This document shows positions 1-8,467 of a DNA stretch of 64,000 nt, piece after piece. Source of the DNA: Wocania arenilitoris (GTDB taxonomy: Bacteria; Bacteroidota; Bacteroidia; Flavobacteriales; Flavobacteriaceae); the NCBI RefSeq assembly GCF_021728535.1, contig NZ_JAKKDU010000003.1, positions 1-64,000 on the forward strand, given 5' to 3'. The notes under the pieces are model-generated. The model had not been told where the DNA came from and did not search any database. It worked only from the letters and a program-made list of their open reading frames with translations. Position 1 is the stretch's first letter. Every line of letters begins with the position of its first letter. The translations under genes were made by a program, and so were the position numbers.

Positions 1-902
1 AGTATCATTTTACTCTTTCCAAAATAGACCTGTGCTGGTGTTAAATTGTTAATGGCTTCATGATAACGGTTAAAGTTATAGTGCTGAACAAACTTTTCCA
101 ATGCTTTTTCTAATTGGCCAGGAGTATAATAATTGTCTAGTTTTACTATATTTTTCATGGAACGGTGGTATCTTTCAATCTTACCCTGTGTCTGAGGATG
201 TAAAGGACGACCTCTTACATGTTTGATATTATTGTCTTGCAAATAGGTTGCCAGCTCATTGGAGATGTAACAGGAACCGTTATCAGATAATAATTTAGGC
301 TTGGTATTGTTGTTTAATACTTGTGCCTTTATTTGCGCTTGGTCTATGGTATGCATGACCTCTTCTGTTTTCATGGTGGAACAGAGTTTATAATGCACAA
401 TATAACGGCTGTAATCATCTAAAACGGTAGACAGGTAGTACCATCCCCAACCTACAATTTTAAAGTAAGTAAAGTCAGTTTGCCACATTTGATTAACAGC
501 TGTGGTTTTATCTTTAAAGCTATCGGAAGCACTGGACATTCTAAAGGCTGGCACGGATATTAAACCATTGGCCTTTAAGATGCGGTACACACTGGATTCA
601 CTAATGTAATACTTATAGGTGTCGGTGATAAACCATGCCAGTTCCCTAGAGGACAGTTCAGGATTTTCCAAAGCAAGCTCTACCACTTTATCCCTATCGG
701 CTTCATTGATTTTGTTCCATGCTGTATTGGATTTAGAACGCTTTCTAACTAATCCATCATAACCTTTTTCTAAATAGGCATTATACCAATTATAGAATGT
801 GGTCTTATTGATTTTAAGTTCTTTAAGGGTTCTGGTAACCCCTAATTCTGATTGTTCCACAAGGCGAATAATCTCGTATTTTTCACTTGGACTGTAATGC
901 AT
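1..902 (-). CDS. IS3-family transposase orfB (DDE integrase core), partial
   Basis: This is the catalytic subunit of the insertion sequence, read from an ATG at 902 and open for 300 codons to the window edge, where it is cut off. The three acidic residues of the DDE active site can be read by translation: D in WQTDFTYFK, D in LLSDNGSCYIS and E in QGKIERYHRSMK. The N-terminal part (KNRKYMHYSPSEKYEI onward) is a helix-turn-helix region. The open frame continues upstream past the ATG into the slippery site at 936-943, so the working product is probably an OrfAB fusion. The last visible residues (LTPAQVYFGKSKMI) are typical of the C-terminus of this family, so little is missing. Confidence 0.9.
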   Translation of the reverse strand, partial: MHYSPSEKYEIIRLVEQSELGVTRTLKELKINKTTFYNWYNAYLEKGYDGLVRKRSKSNTAWNKINEADRDKVVELALENPELSSRELAWFITDTYKYYISESSVYRILKANGLISVPAFRMSSASDSFKDKTTAVNQMWQTDFTYFKIVGWGWYYLSTVLDDYSRYIVHYKLCSTMKTEEVMHTIDQAQIKAQVLNNNTKPKLLSDNGSCYISNELATYLQDNNIKHVRGRPLHPQTQGKIERYHRSMKNIVKLDNYYTPGQLEKALEKFVQHYNFNRYHEAINNLTPAQVYFGKSKMI

Positions 903-916
903 GTACTTTCTGTTTT

Positions 917-1264
917 TTAAATGTCGCCATTTAAGTTTTTTTTCAATACCCTGTTCTCTAAGGAAAGTTCTGCCACCAGTTCTTTTAAGGAGCTATTCTC
1001 TTGCTTTAATTCATTGACCTCTGTAGTATTGGCTTCTCGCATGGTGTCCCCGCTTAAGCGTTTCTTGCCTGCTTCCATAAAATCCTTGGTCCACTTATAG
1101 TAAGTACTATCGGTTATACCTTCCTTTCTACAAAGCTCTGCAATGGTGTATTCTCCCCGTATCCCTTCTATAACTATGCGTATTTTTTCCTCTGTGCTAT
1201 AAAGTTTACGTGTCTTGCGTTTTACGGTTTTGATTAATGATTTTGCATTGTGTTCTCTGTTCAT
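917..1264 (-). CDS. IS3-family transposase orfA (helix-turn-helix DNA-binding subunit)
   Basis: A 115-residue protein that binds the element ends. Residues about 20-70 form the transposase_8-type helix-turn-helix (STEEKIRIVIEG, then TIAELCRKEGITDSTYYKW). Residues about 85-112 form a leucine-rich coiled coil (VNELKQENSSLKELVAEL) typical of OrfA multimerisation. The ATG at 1264 is followed by a basic region rich in Lys and Arg. The stop lies after the A8 slippery run, so ordinary translation gives OrfA alone and slippage gives the OrfAB transposase. Length and organisation match full-length relatives. Confidence 0.88.
   Translation of the reverse strand: MNREHNAKSLIKTVKRKTRKLYSTEEKIRIVIEGIRGEYTIAELCRKEGITDSTYYKWTKDFMEAGKKRLSGDTMREANTTEVNELKQENSSLKELVAELSLENRVLKKNLNGDI
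936..943 (-). other. Predicted programmed -1 ribosomal frameshift site (A8) joining orfA to orfB
   Basis: On the minus strand a run of eight A residues, flanked by G and C, lies eight codons before the orfA stop. In the orfA frame it reads AAA AAA AAC. After a one-base backward slip the frame stays open through KWRHLKNRKYM and enters orfB without a stop. A AAA AAA is a well-known slippery heptamer in IS3 elements. No downstream stimulatory structure was identified by eye. Confidence 0.65.
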
Positions 1265-1360
1265 TGTAATGATTTTTAAGGTTAAAATTATAATCTTTTT
1301 TCTCTCTTAAAAATCAACCTATAAAAGTTCACTTTTTGCTGACGTTAAACACCTTTTACT

Positions 1361-1411
1361 GGAAAAGTTGAAGACTTTGACGAATATATTGCTGAAGATA
1401 AAAACAACTAA
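1361..1411 (+). pseudogene. Possible C-terminal gene remnant cut by the IS3 element
   Basis: Just outside the insertion sequence the plus strand reads GKVEDFDEYIAEDKNN and then a stop, preceded by an in-frame stop about four codons upstream. The acidic, charged composition looks like a natural protein tail, and it lies about 30 bases from the inferred IS end. It may be the end of a gene disrupted by the insertion. The stretch is too short to name, and chance is a real alternative. Confidence 0.2.
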
Positions 1412-1489
1412 AAACAAAGGAACTAATTTAATAACGTGTACAACCTGTAACCGTATTTCAGAACGAGACATTTTTACAAAAACCAATCA

Positions 1490-2275
1490 ATGAGAATTAC
1501 GATTTTAATAATAATATTTCTTTCAATAAATTTTGCTTTCGGACAAAATAAGAAAGTGGAATACAATGAAATTATTCCCGAATATATAATTGCTGTTTGG
1601 GAAAATAACAAAACTTCAAACAGCTCGAAATTTATAGCTTCTGAACTTAATCAAATCAAAGGGTTTTTCGCTGAAATAAGTAAAAGAAAAAATAATATAA
1701 CATCAATTGAATTTTTGAAAAAACCAACTAACAATACTTTAGTTGCTCATTATTTGAACATAAAACTTAAATGGAATTCATTCAACGGCCCTCACGTTGG
1801 ATTAAAAAAAGAATCAAACAAAAAAGTAATCAAAAATTCTTTAAAAAATCTACCAAATAAAAATGCACTTTTAGCTTTTTATTACAGTTCCATTTTTATT
1901 GACGTTTTGAATAAACAAAAACCAATGAGCTTAGCTGAAGCAAACATTGATTTGGAAACTTTAAACCTTGATAATGATTCAGAAAAAGCTATTCTATTTT
2001 TAACTGCAATGAGACATGTTGGAAATCAAGTAACTTCTTATGCAACAACTCGATTTCCTAATAATTGTTTTAGAGCAAAAGAATATGTGGAAAATATGCC
2101 AAAATTTAATGGAAAAGTATTTTATGAATTTGAATTACCTAAGTTCGAGGATTTTAAAATAGAAGTAGATAAGCGAAAACCAAAAATGAGTTTCAAAGAA
2201 AGATATATTCCCGAATTCGAAAATGCTAAATTGGCAATTAAAAAATGTTTAGCAGAAGAAAAAACTAATCAATGA
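1490..2275 (+). CDS. Exported protein of unknown function
   Basis: A 261-residue protein that I do not recognise. Residues 1-18 are a signal peptide (hydrophobic ITILIIIFLSINFAFG, cleavage before QNKK), so the mature protein is periplasmic or surface-exposed. The rest is Lys- and Asn-rich and mixed alpha/beta-like, with one Cys near residue 194 (NNCFRAKEY) and another near the C-terminus. No repeat or catalytic motif is apparent. It is the first gene of a tightly packed run: its stop overlaps the next start by 4 bases (ATGA), which suggests translational coupling. The 78 bases upstream contain no strong promoter consensus. Confidence 0.75.
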   Translation: MRITILIIIFLSINFAFGQNKKVEYNEIIPEYIIAVWENNKTSNSSKFIASELNQIKGFFAEISKRKNNITSIEFLKKPTNNTLVAHYLNIKLKWNSFNGPHVGLKKESNKKVIKNSLKNLPNKNALLAFYYSSIFIDVLNKQKPMSLAEANIDLETLNLDNDSEKAILFLTAMRHVGNQVTSYATTRFPNNCFRAKEYVENMPKFNGKVFYEFELPKFEDFKIEVDKRKPKMSFKERYIPEFENAKLAIKKCLAEEKTNQ

Positions 2276-3165
2276 AAAACACCTTTCTTATACTGTTTCT
2301 TTTGCATTTCTTATCGGGATGCGGCAACCAGAAATTAACTCATAAAGAGACAGTCACTAAATATTACAATGCCTTTAATTCATCTGACTACAATAAAATT
2401 AAAACATTAATAAACGATAGTATTACAATTATTGAAGGAGATTACGCTATGCCTTTTACCCATGATAGTTTTTATGAACACTTTAAATGGGATTCCATAT
2501 TTAAATCGTCTTATGAGGTAGTTGAAATAAAAGAAAAAAACAATCAGATTATTGTCTCTGTGGCTGCAAATTCTTTACGTTATGAGTTTTTAAAAAACAA
2601 CCCTTTGACGTGTCATTACAAAATCTCTTTTAATTCTGGGAAAATCTCAAAAATTGAAACATTGGAATGCAATGGTGCTGATTGGGATATTTGGCAAAGA
2701 CAAAGAGATTCTTTGGTTAGTTGGATTAACAAAAAGTACCCTAAACTTGATGGGTTCATTCATGATTTGACAATGAATGGCGCAATAAATTATTTAAAGG
2801 CGATTGAACTTCATAAGAATAGAAAAACTGCAAAAAATCAAACACAAATGGAATTGATGGTATTATCAAATTACGGAGCTGAAGAAAAAATAATATCTGA
2901 TAGTACATCTATTGAACAAATTACGAAAACAATGAAAAACCTTAATTGGAACAAATTTCATCAAGTAATTCTTTCGACAGATAATAACAATTGGATTGAG
3001 GTTGGTGGTAACCTTTATGAAGATGGTCTTTCTTCTATGTATGAGGAAAATGGAAAGCAATTTATTATAAACAAACCACCATTATCAATTGACCATATGA
3101 TAGAGATACTTATATCTTATTTTAATGAAGATGGGGAATTTAAAAAAGAAAACAGATATGAATAA
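2272..3165 (+). CDS. NTF2/SnoaL-like lipoprotein, function unknown
   Basis: A 297-residue lipoprotein: residues 1-17 give a hydrophobic signal ending in the lipobox LSGC, so Cys17 should be lipidated. Residues about 25-130 resemble an NTF2-like (SnoaL/DUF4440-type) fold, beginning ETVTKYYNAFNSSDYNKI and ending in a beta-rich section (CHYKISFNSGKISKIETLEC). The remainder (about 140-297) is an unrecognised domain with a pattern of charged helices. The fold assignment rests on sequence pattern only, and NTF2-like proteins have many roles. The gene overlaps its upstream neighbour by 4 bases and the likely start of the next gene by 8 bases, so it sits inside an operon. Confidence 0.7.
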   Translation: MKNTFLILFLLHFLSGCGNQKLTHKETVTKYYNAFNSSDYNKIKTLINDSITIIEGDYAMPFTHDSFYEHFKWDSIFKSSYEVVEIKEKNNQIIVSVAANSLRYEFLKNNPLTCHYKISFNSGKISKIETLECNGADWDIWQRQRDSLVSWINKKYPKLDGFIHDLTMNGAINYLKAIELHKNRKTAKNQTQMELMVLSNYGAEEKIISDSTSIEQITKTMKNLNWNKFHQVILSTDNNNWIEVGGNLYEDGLSSMYEENGKQFIINKPPLSIDHMIEILISYFNEDGEFKKENRYE

Positions 3166-4147
3166 AAGGAATCTAAACTTTCTAATAACTTTGCTTCTAG
3201 TTCCAATTATTACCATTGGACAAATACCAAAAGGACATTTTATAGACGCAGACAAAGCAACTGAAAAAGGGTATGTAGTAAAGCCCTTTAAACAAGAGAA
3301 AGAGGGTATTTATCATTACGCTGTTTTAACAGAATTACCATTCGAAAATGATTGCACAAATCGGCTTTCAGAAAAAGAGCAAATTGCTTGTGCAGAAAAA
3401 AAATTAAGAAAGCTTATATATGAAAAACTAACTTCTGAAAATACTTTTAAAGGAAACGTTTATGTCTATTTATCAGTAACTAAAGATGCTGAAATAACAG
3501 ATGTTAGCATAAATTCATATCCTAAGTCTAAAGAGATAGAAGAGTTAATAAAAGAAGCTATTAGCAAAATAGAAATTAAAGCTGGAAAATTCAACAATGA
3601 AATAGTTATATCAAGATTATGGACTTCTTTTACATTTCCATCATCCTCTAAAGAGTTATTATCTGAATCATTGGAGAAAATGAAAGCAGATAAAAATGCT
3701 GAATACAAAAAGTACGAAAATCTCATTTTTGATGCAACTCAATATATTTTTTCAAACCCTATTTACCCTAATGGAAAAGAATTTCAAGCAGCAAACAAAA
3801 TAATTGGATTTTGGAAAAATAAAGACACAGGGTTAAATATCCCTATTGGTAATGATTTCTACAATGTATTAACAAACAAAAACCAGCAGCAATACTTATA
3901 TATGGTTGGAATGATGAATCACTCTCTTAATCAAAAGATAAACCATAAAAGAATATTAGCTTGTAAGCCAATTGAAGGACAAAAATATAAAGAACAAAAA
4001 GATGTTCAGGAAGTACAACTAGAAGGAGCCAAAATTCTATTGAAATTTATAGGAAACTCTAAAAACAATGTTCCAATGAATTCAAAAACAAAGAAGTATT
4101 ATAAAGCATTTGAAAAGAATAAATTGAATGAAAAATTATTTAATTAA
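3158..4147 (+). CDS. Exported protein with a TonB C-terminal-like domain
   Basis: Read from the ATG at 3158 (MNKRNLNFLITLLL), the protein has 329 residues and a good signal peptide ending near TIGQ. A longer version from 3125 adds 11 residues that are not signal-like, so the shorter start is preferred. Residues about 85-165 resemble a TonB C-terminal fold: GNVYVYLSVTKDAEITDVSI, a helix, then ISRLWTSFTFP. That domain occurs in many Bacteroidota envelope proteins that are not true TonB. The C-terminal half (about 170-329) is unrecognised and Lys/Asn-rich. It overlaps the upstream lipoprotein gene by 8 bases and abuts the next gene with no spacer. Confidence 0.7.
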   Translation: MNKRNLNFLITLLLVPIITIGQIPKGHFIDADKATEKGYVVKPFKQEKEGIYHYAVLTELPFENDCTNRLSEKEQIACAEKKLRKLIYEKLTSENTFKGNVYVYLSVTKDAEITDVSINSYPKSKEIEELIKEAISKIEIKAGKFNNEIVISRLWTSFTFPSSSKELLSESLEKMKADKNAEYKKYENLIFDATQYIFSNPIYPNGKEFQAANKIIGFWKNKDTGLNIPIGNDFYNVLTNKNQQQYLYMVGMMNHSLNQKINHKRILACKPIEGQKYKEQKDVQEVQLEGAKILLKFIGNSKNNVPMNSKTKKYYKAFEKNKLNEKLFN

Positions 4148-5098
4148 ATGCAAAAAGCGTTAATCATTTTCTTTTTATTACCTATTTGTAGCATACTAAA
4201 CGCTCAAGAACTGGACACTTACGATTTCAATTCCATAAACATCAACAATTGGATGAAAGTTCCTCATGTAAATGGGAGATTAGCAACCCAAGAGGATGTA
4301 AAAAATAATAGGGCAATTTATATTAGTAGTAAATCAGAAAAGTATGTTCCTTTAGATTTAGATATTCCATTTCTTGCTTACTTTATAGATGCTAGGACTG
4401 AAAGAAAGGATACGGTAGTGGTTATTCAAGCTAATATGACAAATAATGGGATTTATACTGGATTTAGGTCATTTCATACTGGGGGTTATGGCACTTCTTT
4501 ATTAAAAGATTTAGTTCTAATTAATACAAATCAACTTATTGGGCAAGAAAAAATAGGAATGAAAGAAGTTTATATTCACAACAATTTAGTTTATAAAATA
4601 TCTAATGATAGCCTTTTAAATGGAGTTGCTCAACGCAAACGGAAAAATGGACATTTAGTATATGAAGAAGAATACAAAAAGGGTGTTATTCTAGTTAGTA
4701 AGCTATATTTCAATGGAAAAGCCAAGATAGTTTCCAATAAATTTATATATAATCCCAATAAACCACAAGTACTTTCAAAAGAATACGCTTATAATCTCAA
4801 TGGCGAGATTATCGAAGTTAAAACCTATGATGATAATGGTGTAAAAGTACTTCTAGAACAATTTCAAAAAGGAAAGTTGACTTATAGCTGCCAATATATT
4901 GGAAAAAAGAAACACGGACTTGAATTAGGATATATAGGAAGTAAAGATGGAAAAAAACCAACCTATCGTTGTGAATACGTTAATGGGGAAAAACACGGAA
5001 CTCAATATTGTCTCAATGAAAAAGGTATTGAAGAAATAAAAAGGTTTAATAACGGGAAAAGAATAAAAACAACTATCGTCAACAAAGAACTTAACTAA
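4148..5098 (+). CDS. Exported protein with MORN-like (YwqK-type) repeats
   Basis: A 316-residue protein with a signal peptide (residues 1-19, ending LNAQ). The C-terminal half contains imperfect 20-25-residue beta repeats such as GKLTYSCQYIGKKKHGLELG and YRCEYVNGEKHGTQYCLNEK. They resemble the MORN-variant repeats of the family often annotated as YwqK antitoxin, a label that is not functionally proven. The N-terminal half (about 20-170) is unrecognised. The start codon directly follows the upstream stop, and the gene's stop overlaps the next start by one base (TAATG). This packing implies co-transcription with flanking exported proteins. Confidence 0.7.
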   Translation: MQKALIIFFLLPICSILNAQELDTYDFNSININNWMKVPHVNGRLATQEDVKNNRAIYISSKSEKYVPLDLDIPFLAYFIDARTERKDTVVVIQANMTNNGIYTGFRSFHTGGYGTSLLKDLVLINTNQLIGQEKIGMKEVYIHNNLVYKISNDSLLNGVAQRKRKNGHLVYEEEYKKGVILVSKLYFNGKAKIVSNKFIYNPNKPQVLSKEYAYNLNGEIIEVKTYDDNGVKVLLEQFQKGKLTYSCQYIGKKKHGLELGYIGSKDGKKPTYRCEYVNGEKHGTQYCLNEKGIEEIKRFNNGKRIKTTIVNKELN

Positions 5099-5613
5099 TG
5101 AAGAATTTAATTTCGCTCTATATCTTGATTATTCCAATTCTAGCTTTTGGGCAATTTAACCCATTTGAAAAATTGGACTATGACAAAGTTATAGCTTATG
5201 AATATCAAGGAGAAGGTGGATTACTTATTGAAAATTGCCTTAATAAGAAAAAAGAGAAAATTTATAAGAAAATAACTTTAACTGAAAAGCAAACTGAAAA
5301 ACTAGAAACCATACTTATTTCCAAAAAGAGTTACGGTAATACAACTATGTCTTGTTTTGACCCTCATTTTGGGGTTGTTTATTATCTAAAGGAGAAAATA
5401 GTTGGAACAGTTAGTATTTGTTTAGAATGCAACTACCTGATTTCATCTGAAAAAATTCCAGCAACAGAATTAAAAATGATAAAAATTTCAGATGACTATT
5501 CATATCCTGCTAAAGGATTCAGTAAAATAGCTCGAAAAAAAATATATAATTATTGTAAAGAAATCGGATTTATCAAATATTTGAAACCGCTGACTTCATA
5601 TCTTGATGAATAA
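5098..5613 (+). CDS. Small exported protein of unknown function
   Basis: A 171-residue protein with a typical Bacteroidota signal peptide (residues 1-18, ending ILAFGQ). The mature part has four Cys residues (ENCLNKK, MSCFDPHFG, SICLECNYL), two of them in a CLEC pattern that could form a disulfide or bind metal, plus a fifth near the end (YNYCKEIG). I do not recognise the family. It overlaps the MORN-like gene by one base and precedes the transporter gene by 5 bases. Confidence 0.68.
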   Translation: MKNLISLYILIIPILAFGQFNPFEKLDYDKVIAYEYQGEGGLLIENCLNKKKEKIYKKITLTEKQTEKLETILISKKSYGNTTMSCFDPHFGVVYYLKEKIVGTVSICLECNYLISSEKIPATELKMIKISDDYSYPAKGFSKIARKKIYNYCKEIGFIKYLKPLTSYLDE

Positions 5614-5618
5614 CACAA

Positions 5619-6824
5619 ATGGATAAAAGACTAAACCAAAAACACACCAAAGAATCTTTTTATTATTGTCTGTCGAGAATGCTAGAAAGAGCATCTTATT
5701 ATGGTCTTCGTGCTCTAGTCGTTTTATATATGACTGGAGAAATCCTAAAAATGGAAAGCACAGAAGCAATAATGATTTTTGGGTGGTTCGCTGGTTCAGT
5801 CGTATTCTCACAAATTGTTGGGGCTTTACTTGGAGACTTACTAATTGGAAATAAAAAATTGGTAATTATTGGTGGCTTCATTCAAACAATTGGTGCATTT
5901 AGCCTTTGTATCCCTTCGACAACTGGACTTTACATAGGATTATTTCTTATCGTAATAGGCAGTGGGTTTTATACGCCAAATATTATTTCAAATTTCGGAA
6001 AATTATATTTGACCAAAACAAAGCTGTTAGATTCAGGGTTCACTTTATTTTACCTAGCAATAAATTTAGGTTCATTTCTTGGAATTTTATTAATAGGATA
6101 TTCTGGAGAAAAATTTGGTTACAATATTGGATTTATTATATCTGGAATACTAATGTTGCTGTCATTGGTTCCTGTACTTATTTTAAAAGAAAGGACATCT
6201 AACAAAATTAAAGGAAACGAATTACCAATAGGCAAAAGAATTTTAAACATATCTATTGCTTTCATTGCTGTAGGACTCTTTTGGGCTATATATGAAGTCT
6301 TAAATATTCGGATTTTTGATTTACACTTGGAATTCAGTGAAATTTCACCTTTGAGTATTCCTAAAAGTATGTGGCAGTCCCTTAACGCAATATTTATTTT
6401 ACCCATTAGTATAGTTGCAATTGTTTTGTGGACATATTTCTACAGTACTCAATTCTTTAAATTAATGCTTGGTTTTATTTTTGGAGTAATATCATTTGGA
6501 ATTTTATTCCTTATTCCTGAAGTACCTTCTGAACAACATATAATGACATATTTACTATCATTACTTTTTCTTGGTATTTCGGAAATACATATTGCGCCAA
6601 TAATACATTCAATATTGACAAAATATTCTAACCCAAAATATTTAGCAATTATAATTAGTTTGGCATTTATCCCTACAAGATTAATATCTATAATTTTTGG
6701 TTTATTCAATGATAAATTTTATGACAACCCAATTTCGGGATTAACATTTGGAATAATTACAATGGTCATAATTGCTATTGGACTTATAGGATATGTATCG
6801 TGGAATAAAAAAGCACTAAATTAA
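5619..6824 (+). CDS. POT/PTR2-type major facilitator transporter
   Basis: A 401-residue inner-membrane protein with about 12 hydrophobic segments. The start of TM1 (MLERASYYGLRALVVLYM) matches the signature of proton-dependent oligopeptide transporters. However, the conserved E-x-x-E-R motif reads SRMLER, so the first Glu is replaced. Loop motifs such as GALLGDLLIGNKKLVIIGG fit MFS/POT motif A. At 401 residues it is shorter than classical POT proteins (around 450-550), mostly in the middle and C-terminus. A peptide substrate is a family-based guess. It lies within the exported-protein run, 5 bases after one gene and 2 bases before the next. Confidence 0.75.
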   Translation: MDKRLNQKHTKESFYYCLSRMLERASYYGLRALVVLYMTGEILKMESTEAIMIFGWFAGSVVFSQIVGALLGDLLIGNKKLVIIGGFIQTIGAFSLCIPSTTGLYIGLFLIVIGSGFYTPNIISNFGKLYLTKTKLLDSGFTLFYLAINLGSFLGILLIGYSGEKFGYNIGFIISGILMLLSLVPVLILKERTSNKIKGNELPIGKRILNISIAFIAVGLFWAIYEVLNIRIFDLHLEFSEISPLSIPKSMWQSLNAIFILPISIVAIVLWTYFYSTQFFKLMLGFIFGVISFGILFLIPEVPSEQHIMTYLLSLLFLGISEIHIAPIIHSILTKYSNPKYLAIIISLAFIPTRLISIIFGLFNDKFYDNPISGLTFGIITMVIIAIGLIGYVSWNKKALN

Positions 6825-6826
6825 AC

Positions 6827-7528
6827 ATGATATTTACTTCTGATAAGGACTACAAATCCACAAAAAAAATAAAACAAGGTGTCTCAAAAATAAAAGAGGA
6901 ATTTGAGCCTCTTGCAAAATGGATTGACCAAAAGTATGATGTAAAAACTTTAAATGTTTTATTTGATTATATGGACAATATCAAATCTCATCCTCGTCTA
7001 CAAGTTTGTCTTGAATATGCAAGCGATAAAGGAAAGTTCATGGATAATAGAACTTATAATTTTGACGTAAGAAAACAAAAGGAGATTGCAAAAAAATTTG
7101 GAGAGATTACTTCAAATTACGAATTGAAAAATAAGCCGAGTTGGATTCAAAGAATACTTGGGTTAACTTATAAGTCAAAAAATCTATACGTTTATTTTAC
7201 TGATTTTGAATCCATAGCAAAAATAGAGGCAAATGAAAGTATTCCCGATAAGGAAATAATTCAACTGAAATCTAGATTAAATAATCAAGAGCTATGGGAA
7301 ATTGACAAAAAATTTGATGGAGTAACTTTCTTCTTGTTCACAGATGAACTATTAAAAAAATATCAAGATTCTGAAACACATAAAATATGGAATGGACAAT
7401 ATTTTCATTTATTGACTAATTACGATGAATTCGGGTATTTCAAAAAAGATTATTTCTATGTTCATCTTGATAGCAAAGAGAATTTTGATAACAATTATGA
7501 AAGTAACTGGTTTTATTACTATAAATAG
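6827..7528 (+). CDS. Cytosolic protein of unknown function
   Basis: A 233-residue protein with no signal peptide or membrane segment, unlike most of its neighbours. It is rich in aromatic and acidic residues. The tail is strikingly aromatic (NNYESNWFYYYK). There is one Cys, at about residue 65. No domain is recognised. It starts 2 bases after the transporter stop, so it is likely co-transcribed. A possible role connected to that transporter would be speculation from position alone. Confidence 0.65.
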   Translation: MIFTSDKDYKSTKKIKQGVSKIKEEFEPLAKWIDQKYDVKTLNVLFDYMDNIKSHPRLQVCLEYASDKGKFMDNRTYNFDVRKQKEIAKKFGEITSNYELKNKPSWIQRILGLTYKSKNLYVYFTDFESIAKIEANESIPDKEIIQLKSRLNNQELWEIDKKFDGVTFFLFTDELLKKYQDSETHKIWNGQYFHLLTNYDEFGYFKKDYFYVHLDSKENFDNNYESNWFYYYK

Positions 7529-7598
7529 CAAAGTATTGCAACGAAAAACTAAATTAAAAACAAATATAACCTTTAGTTATATTTCAGGACATAGCATT

Positions 7599-8222
7599 AT
7601 GAAGCAAACCTATGTATTTGTATTTCTGATTTCATTTTTCAATTGCAAAAATGATGTTTATTCTGATAAAGAAAAATTCATTACAACAGTTGATGGGAAT
7701 ACAAATGTCCTTTATAAGAACTCTTTTGAGAATGGTGTGGTTAAGGATTCAATCTCAGCATGGTATTATGACCAAGGCATATCGCTTAGTTCTAGACTGA
7801 GTTATAAAAAAGCAAAAGAAAATTTTGAAAATGCAAATAAATTAGAGCCAAATAATGTGAGTATTATTAATGTTTTAGGAAATGTTTGTGCTGAATTAAA
7901 AGAATTTGATGAATCAAATAATTATTTTGAAAAAGCACTATCATTGGATAGTAAATATTGGATGACTTACTTGAATTATGGCTTCTCAAGAGCCAGAAAT
8001 GATGAATATGAAAAAGCTATTGAATTATATAACAAAGGACTTAGCTTTCAAAGAAATGGAAAAAAAAGAGGCTACTTCTATTATAATATGTCAAGAGCTT
8101 ATTATCAATTAGATGAAATTGAAAAAGCTAAAAAACACATTAATAAAGCGATTGAACTAGTTAATGATGAATATTTAAAAAAAGAAGTTATTAATTTTAG
8201 AAATACAGTTTACAAAAAATGA
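7599..8222 (+). CDS. TPR-repeat lipoprotein
   Basis: Read from the ATG at 7599, the protein has 207 residues. Residues 1-16 are a signal ending in the lipobox FFNC, which decides this start; a longer reading from 7425 would bury the signal and overlap the previous gene. Residues about 65-200 hold tetratricopeptide repeats: KKAKENFENANKLEPNN, DESNNYFEKALSLDSKYW, EKAIELYNKGLSF and EKAKKHINKAIEL. TPR proteins act as protein-protein scaffolds, so an envelope-anchored scaffold is expected; no partner can be named. The gene is 70 bases downstream of its neighbour. Confidence 0.78.
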   Translation: MKQTYVFVFLISFFNCKNDVYSDKEKFITTVDGNTNVLYKNSFENGVVKDSISAWYYDQGISLSSRLSYKKAKENFENANKLEPNNVSIINVLGNVCAELKEFDESNNYFEKALSLDSKYWMTYLNYGFSRARNDEYEKAIELYNKGLSFQRNGKKRGYFYYNMSRAYYQLDEIEKAKKHINKAIELVNDEYLKKEVINFRNTVYKK

Positions 8223-8253
8223 TTTTAACCATATTTTAAGGAACTGACTTTCA

Positions 8254-8364
8254 GTGAATCAAGAATTGAACATATCTGAATTAATTATCGATTACCAAAA
8301 TTCGACTCAACAAGTAGTTCAAATTGTAAATGAATTATCAGATAAATTGGTAGAGTTATTGTAA
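8254..8364 (+). CDS. Possible 36-residue small ORF or gene remnant
   Basis: In the 245-base gap after the TPR gene, a GTG-initiated frame encodes an amphipathic helix (SELIIDYQNSTQQVVQIVNE) and then a stop. An in-frame TGA lies just before the GTG. The heptad-like hydrophobic spacing looks protein-like rather than random, so it may be a small protein or the tail of a decayed gene. No ribosome-binding site or promoter was seen. The rest of the gap holds nothing recognisable. Confidence 0.2.
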   Translation: MNQELNISELIIDYQNSTQQVVQIVNELSDKLVELL

Positions 8365-8467
8365 AGATAACACGCAACTTCAAATAAATCCTAAACATGA
8401 TAATATTTAATCAGTTGTAACAAAAACATATTATCTATATACAAACACATTGTATATCACATGAAGA

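Larger units (their letters stand above)
1..1332 (-). mobile_element. IS3-family insertion sequence, one end outside the window
   Basis: The element is read on the minus strand and holds orfA (917-1264) and orfB (902 down to the left edge), the usual two-frame IS3 layout with a poly-A slippery site between them. The outer boundary near 1331-1332 is inferred: the minus strand there begins TGAACTTTTATAGGTTGA, and IS3-family termini typically begin with TG. The other terminus lies outside, so the inverted repeat and target duplication cannot be confirmed. Both reading frames look intact as far as visible, so it may be a functional copy. Confidence 0.85.

Noticed and set aside
4148-5098. A true toxin-antitoxin antitoxin
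   Set aside because: The YwqK label of this repeat family is not functionally established and this protein has a signal peptide.
7425-7598. A longer N-terminus for the TPR lipoprotein
   Set aside because: It overlaps the preceding gene and would bury the signal and lipobox; the ATG at 7599 gives a clean lipoprotein start.
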